From NCBI RefSeq assembly GCF_006716065.1, contig NZ_VFOL01000001.1:186001-250000 (forward strand): 64,000 bases of DNA, read 5' to 3'. The notes beneath the pieces are model-generated. The model saw only the letters and a program-made list of their open reading frames with translations. It was not told where the DNA came from and ran no database searches. Source of the DNA: Salinispora arenicola (lineage in GTDB: Bacteria > Actinomycetota > Actinomycetes > Mycobacteriales > Micromonosporaceae). Positions 45,865 to 55,344 of this stretch are shown one piece after another (the first letter of the stretch is position 1; the number at the start of each line of letters is the position of its first letter). Position numbers and translations under genes: made by a program.

Positions 45865-47138
45865 CGACCCGTCACGAGGTCCCCGCCCCCGACGCCCGTG
45901 GCCCACATGGAGTTGCCACTGTGGACAGGTTCGCCATCTTCGACCCCGACATCCTTCACCTCCCCTTCTACGACGACGAACACCGCCGGTTCGCCCACCA
46001 GGTCGCCACCTGGTGTGAAGGCCAGGGCGACCGGTGGAAGACCGCCCGCGGCGGGCACCCGGACGACTCCGGGCGCAGGCTGGTCGAACTGCTCGGCGCG
46101 GACGGCTGGCTCGCCGGGCTCGACCCGGAGTCGGAAACCCACCAGTACCCCGCCGACCTGCGGACCGTGTGCCTGGCCCGGGAGGCGCTCGCCTACACCG
46201 AGGACCTGGCGGACTTCGCATACTCCATCCAGTCGTTGTCGGCGACACCCATCATCCGGTTCGGCGACGAGGAGCAGCGACGCCGCTACCTGCCGCCGAT
46301 GGCCAAGGGGCTGCTGGTCGGCGCGTTCGCCGTCTCCGAGAAGGAGGCGGGTTCAGAGGTCGCCGCGGTCGGGCTGAGTGCCCGCAGGAGCGGGGCCGAC
46401 TATGTGCTCGATGGAACCAAGGCGTGGATCGCGCACGCCACGATCGCCGACCTGTTCGTGGTCGTCGCGCGGACCGGCGAGGGGCCGGGTCCGCTCGGGC
46501 TGACGGCGTTCGTGGTGCCCGCCGACAGTCCCGGTGTACGGGTGGAGCCACTCGACGCGATCGCCCCACGCTCGTTCGGCCATCTCGTGTTGGAACACTG
46601 CCGGGTGCCTACCGAGGCCGTCCTCGGCCGGCCCGGCAAGGGCTTCATCATCGCCATGGACCTCCTCGAAAGGTTCCGGATGACAGTCGCCGCCGCCGCG
46701 ATCGGCTTCGCCCGCCGCGCCGCCGATGCCGCACTGGCCCACACCCGGAGTCGCCGGGCCTTCGGCAGCACCCTGTTCGACCTCCAGCTGGTGAAGGCAT
46801 CGCTGGCGGACATGGAGGTTCGACTCCACGCCGCGACGCTGCTGACGGCACGGGCCGCCTGGGAGTGCGACCGGGGTAGCCGACGCTTCGCCCGGTACTC
46901 CAACATCGCCAAGGTGTACGCCACGGAGGCGGCCCAGGAGACCGTCGACGCCGCCGTCCAGTTGTTCGGGGCGGCGGGAGTGATCCGGGACGGTGTTCCT
47001 GAGCGCCTCTACCGGCAGATCCGCTCCCTGCGCATCTACGAGGGCAGCACCGACGTGCTGCGACTCGCCATCGCCGACGCACTGGACGTCCGACGGGCCG
47101 GTCACACCATGGAAGCCACGGCGAAGGAGGAGCGCTGA
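45861..47138 (+). CDS. Acyl-CoA dehydrogenase-family flavoprotein
   Basis: Acyl-CoA dehydrogenase fold protein of 425 residues. AFAVSEKEAGSEVAAVG is the flavin-binding middle-domain motif and LRIYEGSTDVLRLAIADAL near the C-terminus holds the usual catalytic-Glu region. It starts within the stop of the CreE-like gene and its last base is shared with the next ATG. In a triacsin-type pathway a homologue in the same position acts on the hydrazinoacetyl intermediate, for example oxidising it to a hydrazone. A substrate bound to the second ACP is therefore plausible. Alternatively it desaturates the polyene chain. Confidence 0.82.
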   Translation: MTTRHEVPAPDARGPHGVATVDRFAIFDPDILHLPFYDDEHRRFAHQVATWCEGQGDRWKTARGGHPDDSGRRLVELLGADGWLAGLDPESETHQYPADLRTVCLAREALAYTEDLADFAYSIQSLSATPIIRFGDEEQRRRYLPPMAKGLLVGAFAVSEKEAGSEVAAVGLSARRSGADYVLDGTKAWIAHATIADLFVVVARTGEGPGPLGLTAFVVPADSPGVRVEPLDAIAPRSFGHLVLEHCRVPTEAVLGRPGKGFIIAMDLLERFRMTVAAAAIGFARRAADAALAHTRSRRAFGSTLFDLQLVKASLADMEVRLHAATLLTARAAWECDRGSRRFARYSNIAKVYATEAAQETVDAAVQLFGAAGVIRDGVPERLYRQIRSLRIYEGSTDVLRLAIADALDVRRAGHTMEATAKEER

Positions 47139-48217
47139 TGCAGAGTCCACCCCACCTGTGGGTGCGGCACGAGACCCGCACCACCGAACGCCGGGCACCA
47201 CTGGTGCCCGAGGACGCCGCACGGCTCGTGCGCCAGGGTGTGTCGATCACCGTGGAGGAGTCCCCCCAGCGGGTCTTCCCGATCGACCAGTACCTCCGCG
47301 CGGGCTGCGCCTGGGCGCCGTCAGGCAGCTGGGTCGAGGCGCCCGAGAGCGCCTACGTCCTGGGGCTCAAGGAGCTACCGGCACAGCCGCGTACGCTTCG
47401 CCACCGGCATATCTTTTTCGGTCATGCCTACAAGGGCCAGACAGGCTCCGGCGACCTACTCGCCCGATTCACCGCCGGCGGCGGGGTGCTGCTGGACCTG
47501 GAGTACCTGACCGACGACAGCGGCCGGCGCCTGGCCGCGTTCGGCTACTGGGCGGGCTACCTGGGTGCGGTCCTCGCCGTGCTGCACCGGCGCGAAGCCC
47601 TGGACCTGCCGCTGCAGCCTCGGGGCCGGTCGCAGTGGGACGCGCGGCTGCGGGCGAGTGCACGCAGCACCACGGACAGGGCCGTGGTGATCGGGGCGCT
47701 CGGCCGCAGCGGACGCGGAGCGTGTGACGCCCTGGTGACCGCCGGGATCGACCCGGTCCGTTGGGACGTCGAGGAAACCCGCGTGCTGGACCGACCGGCC
47801 CTGCTGGGTTCCGACATCCTCGTCAACACCGTCCTCGTCACCCAGCCCATCCCGCCATTCCTGACCCCGGCGGACCTGGACGCGCCGGAGCGCCACCTGT
47901 CCGTGGTCGCGGACGTCACGTGCGATGTCGACTCGGCGTGCAACGTGCTGCCCGTCTACGACACCGTCACCGACTGGGACCAGCCGGTTCGACAGCTGAG
48001 AGCGGGCGACCGGGGGTTGGACATCATCGCCGTCGACAACCTCCCCTCCCTGCTGCCAGTCGAGGCCAGCGTGGCGTTCTCCGCCGAGTTGTGGCCGCAG
48101 TTGCTGCGGCTGGGCACCGGGGATGGTGCCTGGGTCCGCTGTCTGCGGGCCTTCGCCCGAGCGATCGGCACAAGCGCTGTGGCAGAGACTGCGAAGGAGA
48201 ACGCCCATGTTCGCTGA
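47138..48217 (+). CDS. Saccharopine dehydrogenase, lysine-forming type (LYS1-like)
   Basis: NAD(P)-dependent enzyme of 359 residues. It shows the alanine-dehydrogenase-like N-terminal region HETRTTERRAPLVPEDAARL and a Rossmann part VVIGALGRSGRGACDALV (about residues 187-204). This matches saccharopine dehydrogenases that convert saccharopine to lysine and 2-oxoglutarate. It overlaps the stop of the previous gene by one base and the next gene by 11 bp. Bacteria normally make lysine by the DAP route, so a saccharopine pair inside this cluster should serve it. It may regenerate lysine from the aminoadipate semialdehyde left when hydrazinoacetate is released. Confidence 0.8.
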   Translation: MQSPPHLWVRHETRTTERRAPLVPEDAARLVRQGVSITVEESPQRVFPIDQYLRAGCAWAPSGSWVEAPESAYVLGLKELPAQPRTLRHRHIFFGHAYKGQTGSGDLLARFTAGGGVLLDLEYLTDDSGRRLAAFGYWAGYLGAVLAVLHRREALDLPLQPRGRSQWDARLRASARSTTDRAVVIGALGRSGRGACDALVTAGIDPVRWDVEETRVLDRPALLGSDILVNTVLVTQPIPPFLTPADLDAPERHLSVVADVTCDVDSACNVLPVYDTVTDWDQPVRQLRAGDRGLDIIAVDNLPSLLPVEASVAFSAELWPQLLRLGTGDGAWVRCLRAFARAIGTSAVAETAKENAHVR

Positions 48218-49442
48218 ACCACTGACAGCGAGCGGTACCGTCCACTGGATCGGCACCGGCCGGTCCACCGGCCGCACCGGACTCGACCTGCTCTGCGACC
48301 ACGCCAAACGGGTCATCGTGTGGGATCGCACCCGCGAGCGTGCCCGAGGCCGGCTCAGCCCTCTCGGGCTGGCGGACCGGGCGGAGCAACGGTCGCTGAG
48401 CCGCGACTCCCTGCAAGCCGAGGTACGCCCCGGTGACGTGATCGTTTCCATGCTGCCCGCGGCCGAGCACCCAGCCCTGCTTCGGTTGGCGCTCTCCCAC
48501 CAGGCCCACTTCGCCTGTACCAGCTACACCTCGGCGGAGTTGGCGGCGGAAGCGAACGCGGCGAGCACCGCCGGGCTCGTCGTGCTCACCGAGGCCGGTC
48601 TCGATCCGGGCATCGACCATCTGATGGCCCAGCAGCTCATCGAGCGAGCCCGGCGCGATGTCGGCGACACGGCGGCGACCGTCGACTTCACCTCCTACTG
48701 CGGAGGTGTCCCCGCGCAGCCGAACGACTTCCGCTACCGCTTCAGCTGGTCACCCTACGGGGTGCTGACCGCCCTCGGTTCGTCCGCGCGCTATGTCGAG
48801 AACGGGGAACAGCGCACGGCGCAACGGCCCTGGGAGGCCACCCGCCCGCTGGTGCTCGGCAAAGAGGCGTTCGAGGTCTATCCCAACCGGGACAGCCTGC
48901 CGTTCGTGACACAGTACGGCGTTCCGTCCGGCTGGCGGCTGGCGACGTTCATCCGGGGGACGCTCCGCAACGAGGGCTGGTACACGGCCTGGACCGACGT
49001 CTTCGACACGGTACGGGCCGGTGACGAGGCCCGGATCCGGGCGCTGGCGGCGGAGTTGGCCAACCGGTACCCGACCACGGACGCCGACCGCGATCGCGTC
49101 GTGCTCACCGTCGAGCTGACCATCCGGAACTCCGATGGCGCCACCTGCTGGCGTGGCACCCAGCTGTTGGACGTCAGCGGCGACGCCGCCGAGAGCGCGA
49201 TGGCCCGCTGCGTCTCGCTGCCCCTCGCCGGCGGGGTGGTTCGCATTCTCGACGGCGCGCTGCCCGTGGGCGTCAACCGCGCGGCCCAGACCGCCGACGA
49301 AGCCGATCGGTGGATCGACTTCCTGAAAGAGCACGGCCTCCCCATCACCTCACACTGCCCGCCGGACCCACCGACTGGATCGGACGACCCGCTCAACGAG
49401 CGCGGCGAGCGGTCGAAAGGAGAAGCCCGTCATGGTGCCTGA
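48207..49442 (+). CDS. Saccharopine reductase/dehydrogenase-like (LYS9-like)
   Basis: Protein of 411 residues with an N-terminal Rossmann motif (HWIGTGRSTGRTGLDLL) and the saccharopine-dehydrogenase C-terminal region (VLTEAGLDPGIDHLMAQ, FTSYCGGVPAQPNDFRYRFSW). The phrase SYCGGVPAPxxxDNPxxYKFSW is typical of LYS9-type enzymes, which reduce the imine of aminoadipate semialdehyde and glutamate to saccharopine. AAGGAG precedes the ATG at 48207. With the gene upstream it makes a complete two-step path from semialdehyde back to lysine, the substrate of the next gene. Confidence 0.82.
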   Translation: MFAEPLTASGTVHWIGTGRSTGRTGLDLLCDHAKRVIVWDRTRERARGRLSPLGLADRAEQRSLSRDSLQAEVRPGDVIVSMLPAAEHPALLRLALSHQAHFACTSYTSAELAAEANAASTAGLVVLTEAGLDPGIDHLMAQQLIERARRDVGDTAATVDFTSYCGGVPAQPNDFRYRFSWSPYGVLTALGSSARYVENGEQRTAQRPWEATRPLVLGKEAFEVYPNRDSLPFVTQYGVPSGWRLATFIRGTLRNEGWYTAWTDVFDTVRAGDEARIRALAAELANRYPTTDADRDRVVLTVELTIRNSDGATCWRGTQLLDVSGDAAESAMARCVSLPLAGGVVRILDGALPVGVNRAAQTADEADRWIDFLKEHGLPITSHCPPDPPTGSDDPLNERGERSKGEARHGA

Positions 49443-50745
49443 GCCAACGCGCTCCGGCGCGGAGCACTACCGCTGCCTGGGAGTCGGCGTAGGGCCGGCC
49501 AATCTGAGCCTGGCGTCGCTGCTGTACAACCGGCCGGACGTGACCAGTATCTTCCTCGACCGAAAGGCATCCTTCAGCTGGCACGACGGCCAGCAACTGC
49601 CCGGGAACACCCTCCAGGTCTCGCTGTTCAAGGACCTGGTCACACTGGCCGACCCGAGTAACCCGTTCTCGTTCCTGGCGTACCTGCACGACGAGGGCAG
49701 GCTCTACCACTTCCTGAACGCCCAGTTCGACGCCGTGCCCCGAGTGGAGTTCCGTAACTATCTGGCGTGGGCAGCCCAGCGCAACGAGAACTGCGTCTTC
49801 GGCGAGACGGTGCGGGAGGTGTCCTTCCGCGACGTCTTCACGGTCCACACGGACCGGCGCACCCTGACCGCGGACAACGTGGTCGTCGGCGTCGGCAGCC
49901 GGCCCTGGGTGCCGTCGTACGTTCGCGACAGGTTGGGGCCGACGCAGTTCCACGTCAGCGACTACCGTGACACGGCCGCGGACCTTCGCCACAAACGGGT
50001 GGTGGTGATCGGCGGCGGGCAGTCCGGAGCCGAGGTCTTCCTCGAACTGATCTCGCAGCGGCCCGACAGGTTGCCGCGCCGCATATCGTGGCTGTCCCGG
50101 AGGGGAAACTACTTCCCGATCGACGACTCGCCGTTCACCAACGACTACTACATGCCGTCGTACGCGGACTACTTCTACACCCTCACCCGCGAGGCACGGC
50201 ACTCCTTCAACCGGCAGAACCTACTCACCAGCGACGGCATCTCGCAGACGACGCTGCAGGAAATCTACCAGCGAATCTATATACACAGATTTCTGGACCA
50301 CAACGTCGACCTGGTGGGCCTCTACCCCAACCGTGAGGTCACCGACGTCGGCAATGGGCTCTACGGAAGCTGGCAGGTGACCTCCCGGCACAACGACCAC
50401 CCCGAATCCACCGAGGTCTTCGAAGCCGACATCGTGATCTGGGCGACGGGCTTCCGGCCGACCCGCAAGGACTTCCTCGCCCCGATCGCCGACCGGCTGG
50501 AACGGGACGGCGACGAACTACGCATCGACGAGGACTACGCCGTGTACTGGGACGGACCAGAGGACCGACGGGTGTTCGTCCAGAACGCCGCCCGCGGCCA
50601 GCGTGGCCTGGCCGACCCGAACCTGAGCTTGAACGCCTGGCGCAGCCAACGCATCGCCGACCGGCTCGGCATGGTGTCGAGCAACGAACAGCTTCCCTCG
50701 TTCATCGAGTGGTCGAGCAAGCCACCCACCGGGAAGGCACCCTGA
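49432..50745 (+). CDS. L-lysine N6-monooxygenase
   Basis: Flavin-dependent N-hydroxylase of 437 residues, like IucD/SidA. GVGVGPANLSLASLL (about residues 18-32) binds FAD, VVVIGGGQSGAEVFLEL (about residues 188-204) binds NADPH, and IWATGFRPT is the C-terminal ATGY-type motif. AAAGGAG is nine bases before the ATG. In hydrazine-forming pathways such as s56-p1 and triacsin, N6-hydroxylysine is made first and passed to a cupin-MetRS fusion, which is encoded two genes downstream. Lysine is favoured over ornithine because of the neighbouring saccharopine genes; motif data alone do not decide. Confidence 0.88.
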   Translation: MVPEPTRSGAEHYRCLGVGVGPANLSLASLLYNRPDVTSIFLDRKASFSWHDGQQLPGNTLQVSLFKDLVTLADPSNPFSFLAYLHDEGRLYHFLNAQFDAVPRVEFRNYLAWAAQRNENCVFGETVREVSFRDVFTVHTDRRTLTADNVVVGVGSRPWVPSYVRDRLGPTQFHVSDYRDTAADLRHKRVVVIGGGQSGAEVFLELISQRPDRLPRRISWLSRRGNYFPIDDSPFTNDYYMPSYADYFYTLTREARHSFNRQNLLTSDGISQTTLQEIYQRIYIHRFLDHNVDLVGLYPNREVTDVGNGLYGSWQVTSRHNDHPESTEVFEADIVIWATGFRPTRKDFLAPIADRLERDGDELRIDEDYAVYWDGPEDRRVFVQNAARGQRGLADPNLSLNAWRSQRIADRLGMVSSNEQLPSFIEWSSKPPTGKAP

Positions 50746-51821
50746 TGGCCGGCCGTCCGGGCACCGTCGTGGTCGGTGCCGGCATTCTCGGCTGCCTTGT
50801 CGCGCGGGAGATCCTGGCCACCGACTCCCGGGCCTCGGTGACGGTCATCGACCGCGACCTGATCGGCAGCGGCGCGAGCCGTCGATCGGCGGGCCTGCAC
50901 TTCCCTCGCGGTGCGAACCCTGCGGTACGGGCCCTCACCACCGAGAGCCAGCGGTACTACGCCGACCTCGCCGAGCGTCGACCCGATCTGCCGATCCACC
51001 CGATCGGCATGACCGTCGTCGCGCGGGAGAGCACCGAGGCGAAGGTGCGCAGGACGTACCTGCCCGAGGCGAACCTGCGACGCGTCACCAGGGTCCCGGA
51101 CGGCGTCGCCCTGCCCAAGGGCACCGTCGCCTGGGCCGGGGACGGCTGCCAGTACGCCGACGTTCCCACTCTCACCCAGGCCCTCGCCGCCGAACTACGC
51201 CCTACAGTCGAGTTCCTGGAGGGCGTGACGGTGACCGGTGTGAGCTCGAGTGTGGATGGCGTCCGGCTGTCGCTGAGCACCGGGCCGCCGCTCATCGCCG
51301 AGCGGGTGGTGCTCGCGCCGGGCCCCTGGCTCGCCGCCAGGGCATGGCGAGACCTGGTGGCGCCCCTCGGGGCGCGCGTGAAGAAGATCGTGGCCCTGCA
51401 CATCGAGCAGGCGCCGACGGAGCAGGACGGCGCGATCGTCTTCCAGGAGGAGGACGCCTTTCTGCTGCCGTACCGACGTCGCGGTCACTGGCTCTTCAGC
51501 TACACCTGCAGCGAATGGGACGTGGATCCCGACACCGTCGAGCCGGGCGTGAACCCGGCGCACCTGGCGGAGGCCCGCGAACTGCTCCGCCGGTACGCGC
51601 CCCGGCTGGCCGACCGCTGCGTCTCGGGCCGGGTCTTCTGCGACGCGTACGCCCCGGACGCGGTCCCGCTGGTGCGTGCGCTCACCGACGATGGCCGGCT
51701 GGTCTTCGCGGGCGCCGCGAACGGCTCCGGGTACCGACTGGCTCCGGCCGTCGCCGCCGAGACCGTCCGCCTGTTGTCCACGCAGGCCCCGACTCCCACG
51801 AGCCGGAAGGACACGAAATGA
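50745..51821 (+). CDS. DAO-family FAD oxidoreductase (hydrazinoacetate-releasing oxidase)
   Basis: D-amino-acid-oxidase-fold flavoprotein of 358 residues. TVVVGAGILGCLVAREI (residues 6-22) binds FAD and LVFAGAANGSGYRLAPAVA is the C-terminal flavin contact. The ATG at 50745 shares one base with the preceding stop and has GGGAAGG upstream. Homologues in triacsin and s56-p1 clusters stand between the lysine hydroxylase and hydrazine synthetase genes. They are thought to oxidise N6-(carboxymethylamino)lysine so that hydrazinoacetate and aminoadipate semialdehyde are released. The stop overlaps the next ATG. Confidence 0.85.
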   Translation: MAGRPGTVVVGAGILGCLVAREILATDSRASVTVIDRDLIGSGASRRSAGLHFPRGANPAVRALTTESQRYYADLAERRPDLPIHPIGMTVVARESTEAKVRRTYLPEANLRRVTRVPDGVALPKGTVAWAGDGCQYADVPTLTQALAAELRPTVEFLEGVTVTGVSSSVDGVRLSLSTGPPLIAERVVLAPGPWLAARAWRDLVAPLGARVKKIVALHIEQAPTEQDGAIVFQEEDAFLLPYRRRGHWLFSYTCSEWDVDPDTVEPGVNPAHLAEARELLRRYAPRLADRCVSGRVFCDAYAPDAVPLVRALTDDGRLVFAGAANGSGYRLAPAVAAETVRLLSTQAPTPTSRKDTK

Positions 51822-53833
51822 TCTTCAGCAAGTACGATCCGGATCTCCTGGAACCGGCCTTCGGCATCGGCATGAGCGACGTCGAGGGGCTCGGGACAGG
51901 TGCCGGCTGGGGGCGGGTCGCGCCGGGTGGGGCGTCCACCAGCCACCAGCACGACGAAACCGAGTTCTTCGTCGTCGTCGCCGGTGAGGGAGAGTTCGTC
52001 GTGGATGGTCGCCGCCATCCGGCCCGGCCCGGCACGCTGGCCCTCTTCGAACCGTTCGAGTCGCACGTGCTGGAAAACACCGGCGATGACGACCTGGTCT
52101 TCCTCACCCAGTACTGGCGCGACACTGGCCGTGCCCTGATCTCGGCCGGGAACAACGAGCGGCTCGCGTTCGGTGACCGCCCGGTGTTCGTCTTCTCCAC
52201 CCCGCCGACGCCCAACGGCGACCTCCACCTCGGGCACCTTTCCGGCCCGTACCTGGGCGCGGACGCGTTCGTCCGGTTCCAGCGGATGAACGGTACCGAG
52301 GCATGGCACCTGACGGGCAGCGACGACTACCAGAGCTACGTGGTGAACACCGCACGGCGTGAGGGCCGCGCGCCCGCGGAGACCGCCGCACGCTACAGCG
52401 CCGAGATCGCACAGACCCTGGCCATGATGGACATCAACCCTGACCAGTACACGGTCACTGACACCGAACCCGGCTACCGACAGGGCCTGCGGAACTTCTT
52501 CTCCCAGGTGATCGCCTCCGGGCGAGCCACGGTCACCGAGCGGGACGCCCTCTTCGATGGTGAGAGCGGTCGCTACCTGTACGAGGCGGATGTCCGGGGT
52601 GGCTGCCCCGGCTGCGGCGAGAGCACGAGCGGCAACATCTGCGAGGAGTGCGGCGAGCCCAACACCGTGGTGGACCTCAGACAGCCGAGGTCGAACGAGT
52701 CCGACGCCGAGCCGCGGCGGGCCCCGCTGGCCCGCTGGTCGCTGCCGCTGCACCAGTTCCGTGACGAAGTCTCCACCCACCACAGCCTCGGCCGCGTGCC
52801 TGCCCGGCTGCGGGAACTCGGAGACCGCCTCTTCGCCCGCCCCGTCCTGGACATCCCGCTGTCGCACCCCGCCGACTGGGGCGTCCCCCCGGCGGAGAAG
52901 GACGTCGACGACCAGGTCATCTGGGTCTGGCCCGAGATGTCGTACGGATTCCTGCACGGCATCGAGGCGCTGGGCGCCCGACTGGGCCGTGGTTGGCAGG
53001 CCGCCGTACCCGAACAGGACTGGAAGATCGTCCACTTCTTCGGCTACGACAACAGCTTCTACCACGCGGTGCTCTACCCGGTGCTGTACCGGCTGGCCCA
53101 TCCCGGATGGCAGCCGGACATCGACTACCACGTCAACGAGTTCTATCTACTGGAGGGCGAAAAATTTTCGACCAGCCGGCGGCATGCCATCTGGGGCAAG
53201 GAGATCCTCGACGAGGACACCGTCGACGCGGTCCGCTACTTCCTCAGTCGCACCCGGCCCGAGGCCGAACGCACCAACTTCCGGCGCGCCGACTTCCGGT
53301 CGGTGCTGCACGACACGCTGATCGGCACCTGGCAGCGCTGGCTGAACGACCTCGGCGCCCGGATCGCCAGGCACTACGACGGCAAGGCTCCCGACGCGGG
53401 CATCTGGACGCCGGAGCACTCGGCGTTCCTGGCCCGGCTCGGCGGCCGGCTCGACGCGGTCACCGGCTGCCTCCGCGCCGACGGCTTCAGCCTCAACCAG
53501 GCCGCCGCGGAACTCGACGCGTTGGTCGCGGAGACCCTACGCTTCGTCGGCCGGGAGGCCCGTACCGCGCGGAGCGCCGGGTGGCAGGACGAAGCCCGTA
53601 CCGCGGTCGCCCTGGAACTGGCCGCGGCCCGCCTCCTCGCCTCGGTCGCAACGCCGCTGATGCCACGCTTCGCGGGTCACCTGGCCACCGCTCTCGGCCT
53701 ACCGAAGCCCACCGAATGGCCACAAGCGGTGGAACTCGTTCCACCGGGGAGCGCCGTCTGCCTCGCCACCACCGTGTTCTTCAGGCCCACCACCGAGCAG
53801 GCCGGGAACGAGGACCGGGGGTCGGACCGATGA
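51818..53833 (+). CDS. Cupin / methionyl-tRNA-synthetase-like fusion, hydrazine synthetase
   Basis: Two-domain protein of 671 residues. A cupin (residues 1-115) shows metal ligands in STSHQHDETEFF and PFESHVLEN. A MetRS-like part follows, with HLGH in NGDLHLGHLSG for the HIGH motif, a four-Cys zinc knuckle (CPGCGESTSGNICEEC) and KFSTS for KMSKS. There is no C-terminal tRNA-binding extension beyond the helical domain. This architecture is the known hydrazine synthetase type (Spb40, Tri28). The MetRS domain activates glycine with ATP and couples it to N6-hydroxylysine, and the cupin rearranges the ester into an N-N bond. It starts in the DAO stop codon. Confidence 0.92.
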   Translation: MIFSKYDPDLLEPAFGIGMSDVEGLGTGAGWGRVAPGGASTSHQHDETEFFVVVAGEGEFVVDGRRHPARPGTLALFEPFESHVLENTGDDDLVFLTQYWRDTGRALISAGNNERLAFGDRPVFVFSTPPTPNGDLHLGHLSGPYLGADAFVRFQRMNGTEAWHLTGSDDYQSYVVNTARREGRAPAETAARYSAEIAQTLAMMDINPDQYTVTDTEPGYRQGLRNFFSQVIASGRATVTERDALFDGESGRYLYEADVRGGCPGCGESTSGNICEECGEPNTVVDLRQPRSNESDAEPRRAPLARWSLPLHQFRDEVSTHHSLGRVPARLRELGDRLFARPVLDIPLSHPADWGVPPAEKDVDDQVIWVWPEMSYGFLHGIEALGARLGRGWQAAVPEQDWKIVHFFGYDNSFYHAVLYPVLYRLAHPGWQPDIDYHVNEFYLLEGEKFSTSRRHAIWGKEILDEDTVDAVRYFLSRTRPEAERTNFRRADFRSVLHDTLIGTWQRWLNDLGARIARHYDGKAPDAGIWTPEHSAFLARLGGRLDAVTGCLRADGFSLNQAAAELDALVAETLRFVGREARTARSAGWQDEARTAVALELAAARLLASVATPLMPRFAGHLATALGLPKPTEWPQAVELVPPGSAVCLATTVFFRPTTEQAGNEDRGSDR

Positions 53834-55344
53834 CGCGGGAAACCTTCGGTCGGCTGGTCAGCACCGAGCCGGCCACCGGGCGCATCACCTTCGCCGAGTT
53901 GTGGGGCGCCCGTACGCTCGACCTCGCCGACCTGTACCGGCGTTCCGCCCGAGTGGCTCGCTGGCTGCTCGGGCGCGGGGTCCGGCCCGGCGACCGCATC
54001 GGCATCCACGCGGCGAACGGGCTGGAATGGGTGCTGCTCGACCTGGCGGCACTGCGGCTCAAGGTGGAGACGGCCGGGCTCGAGCCGGGCAAGTTCACAC
54101 CCGACAGCGACCTGCTGGCCCGCTACGACCTGACGCTCCTGTGCACCGATCGGCACGCTGAAGGGCCCGGCATCGTACCCGTCGGTGAGGTGGCGGAGGC
54201 CGCCGGACGTCGCGACCTGGACGAACCCGCGCTGCCGCCGGTGACGTGGCAACCCGAGGACGTCACCACGATCAAATTCACCTCGGGCAGTACCGGCGAG
54301 CCCAAGGGCCTGGGCGCCACCGCGGGCAGCATCGACAGCTCGCTGCGGGCCGTCCAGGAGATCTTCGAACACGGGCCGGGTGACGACCTGTTCGTCTTCC
54401 TGCCGCTCTCCCTGCTCCAGCAGCGCTACTGGATCTACTCGGCATTGCTGCACGGCCACGACGTCACGGTCAGCACCTACGAGGCGGCCTTCGCGGCGCT
54501 GCGCCAGGTCCGACCCACCGTGGTGATGGGGGTGCCCGCCTTCTACGAGACCGCCAAACGCCAGATCGAGGCCAGGCAGCGTCGCGGTTCGTCGGTGACG
54601 GAGGCCGCACAGGCAGTGTTCGGCGACCGCATCCGATATCTGTGGACCGGTTCCGCGCCCGCGGCCCCGAGCACCCTGCGCTTCTTCGTCGACGCCGGTC
54701 TTCCCATCTACGAGGGGTACGGGCTCAACGAAACCTGCATCGTCACCAAGAACCACCCGAAGGCCCATCGCGAGGGCAGTGTGGGCCAGGTGCTGCGGGG
54801 CAAGGAGGTCCTGGTCGACGCGGACGGTGTCGTCCACGTCCGCAGTGACCACCCCGTCAACACCCGCTACACCTATGCCGAACCCGGCAGCTCGGAGCAA
54901 ATCTTCGCACCCGACGGCACAGTGCGCACCGGTGACCTCGGGCACCTTGACGAGGACGGTTTCCTCTTCATCCGGGGGCGGGCCGACGACGTGATCGTCC
55001 TGGACAACGGGAGGAAGGTCATTGTCCGGCCGATCGAGGAACAGTTGAGGTCAGACCCGGCGATCGCCGAGTGCGTCTTGTTCTGTCCTGGTCAGACCGA
55101 GTTGGTCGCCGTGGTCTCGCCGGCCCACGTACCCGCCGACCGGGCGGCGATCGCCGCCCGTCTCGCTTCGACCAACGCCGCGCTCACCAGTGACGAGCGG
55201 ATCAGCCGGATGATCCTCGCCGACGAGCCGTTCAGCATCGACAACGGCCTGCTCACCTCGCAGTACAAGCCCAGGAGGCGGCAGATCCTCGCTGCCCACC
55301 ACGCCGCAGTGCACGACCCCAAGGAGGGAATCCATGCTCCCTGA
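53830..55344 (+). CDS. AMP-dependent ligase, probable hydrazinoacetate-ACP loading enzyme
   Basis: ANL-superfamily enzyme of 504 residues. TIKFTSGSTGEPKGLGAT (about residues 146-163) is the P-loop, YEGYGLNETCI the A5 motif and TGDLGHLDEDGFLFIRGR the hinge region. It begins in the stop of the hydrazine synthetase gene and ends 11 bp inside the ACP gene, so all three are made together. The natural reading is that it adenylates hydrazinoacetate and loads it on that ACP, as in the triacsin pathway. It is only distantly like the ligase at 39098. Confidence 0.83.
   Translation: MTRETFGRLVSTEPATGRITFAELWGARTLDLADLYRRSARVARWLLGRGVRPGDRIGIHAANGLEWVLLDLAALRLKVETAGLEPGKFTPDSDLLARYDLTLLCTDRHAEGPGIVPVGEVAEAAGRRDLDEPALPPVTWQPEDVTTIKFTSGSTGEPKGLGATAGSIDSSLRAVQEIFEHGPGDDLFVFLPLSLLQQRYWIYSALLHGHDVTVSTYEAAFAALRQVRPTVVMGVPAFYETAKRQIEARQRRGSSVTEAAQAVFGDRIRYLWTGSAPAAPSTLRFFVDAGLPIYEGYGLNETCIVTKNHPKAHREGSVGQVLRGKEVLVDADGVVHVRSDHPVNTRYTYAEPGSSEQIFAPDGTVRTGDLGHLDEDGFLFIRGRADDVIVLDNGRKVIVRPIEEQLRSDPAIAECVLFCPGQTELVAVVSPAHVPADRAAIAARLASTNAALTSDERISRMILADEPFSIDNGLLTSQYKPRRRQILAAHHAAVHDPKEGIHAP

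Noticed and set aside
47138..49442. Primary lysine biosynthesis genes
   Set aside because: Actinomycetes use the diaminopimelate route; these two overlap biosynthetic cluster genes on both sides.
51818..53833. Housekeeping methionyl-tRNA synthetase
   Set aside because: It is fused to a cupin and lies in an operon of N-N chemistry genes; the MetRS motifs are variant and the C-terminal tRNA-binding part is missing.
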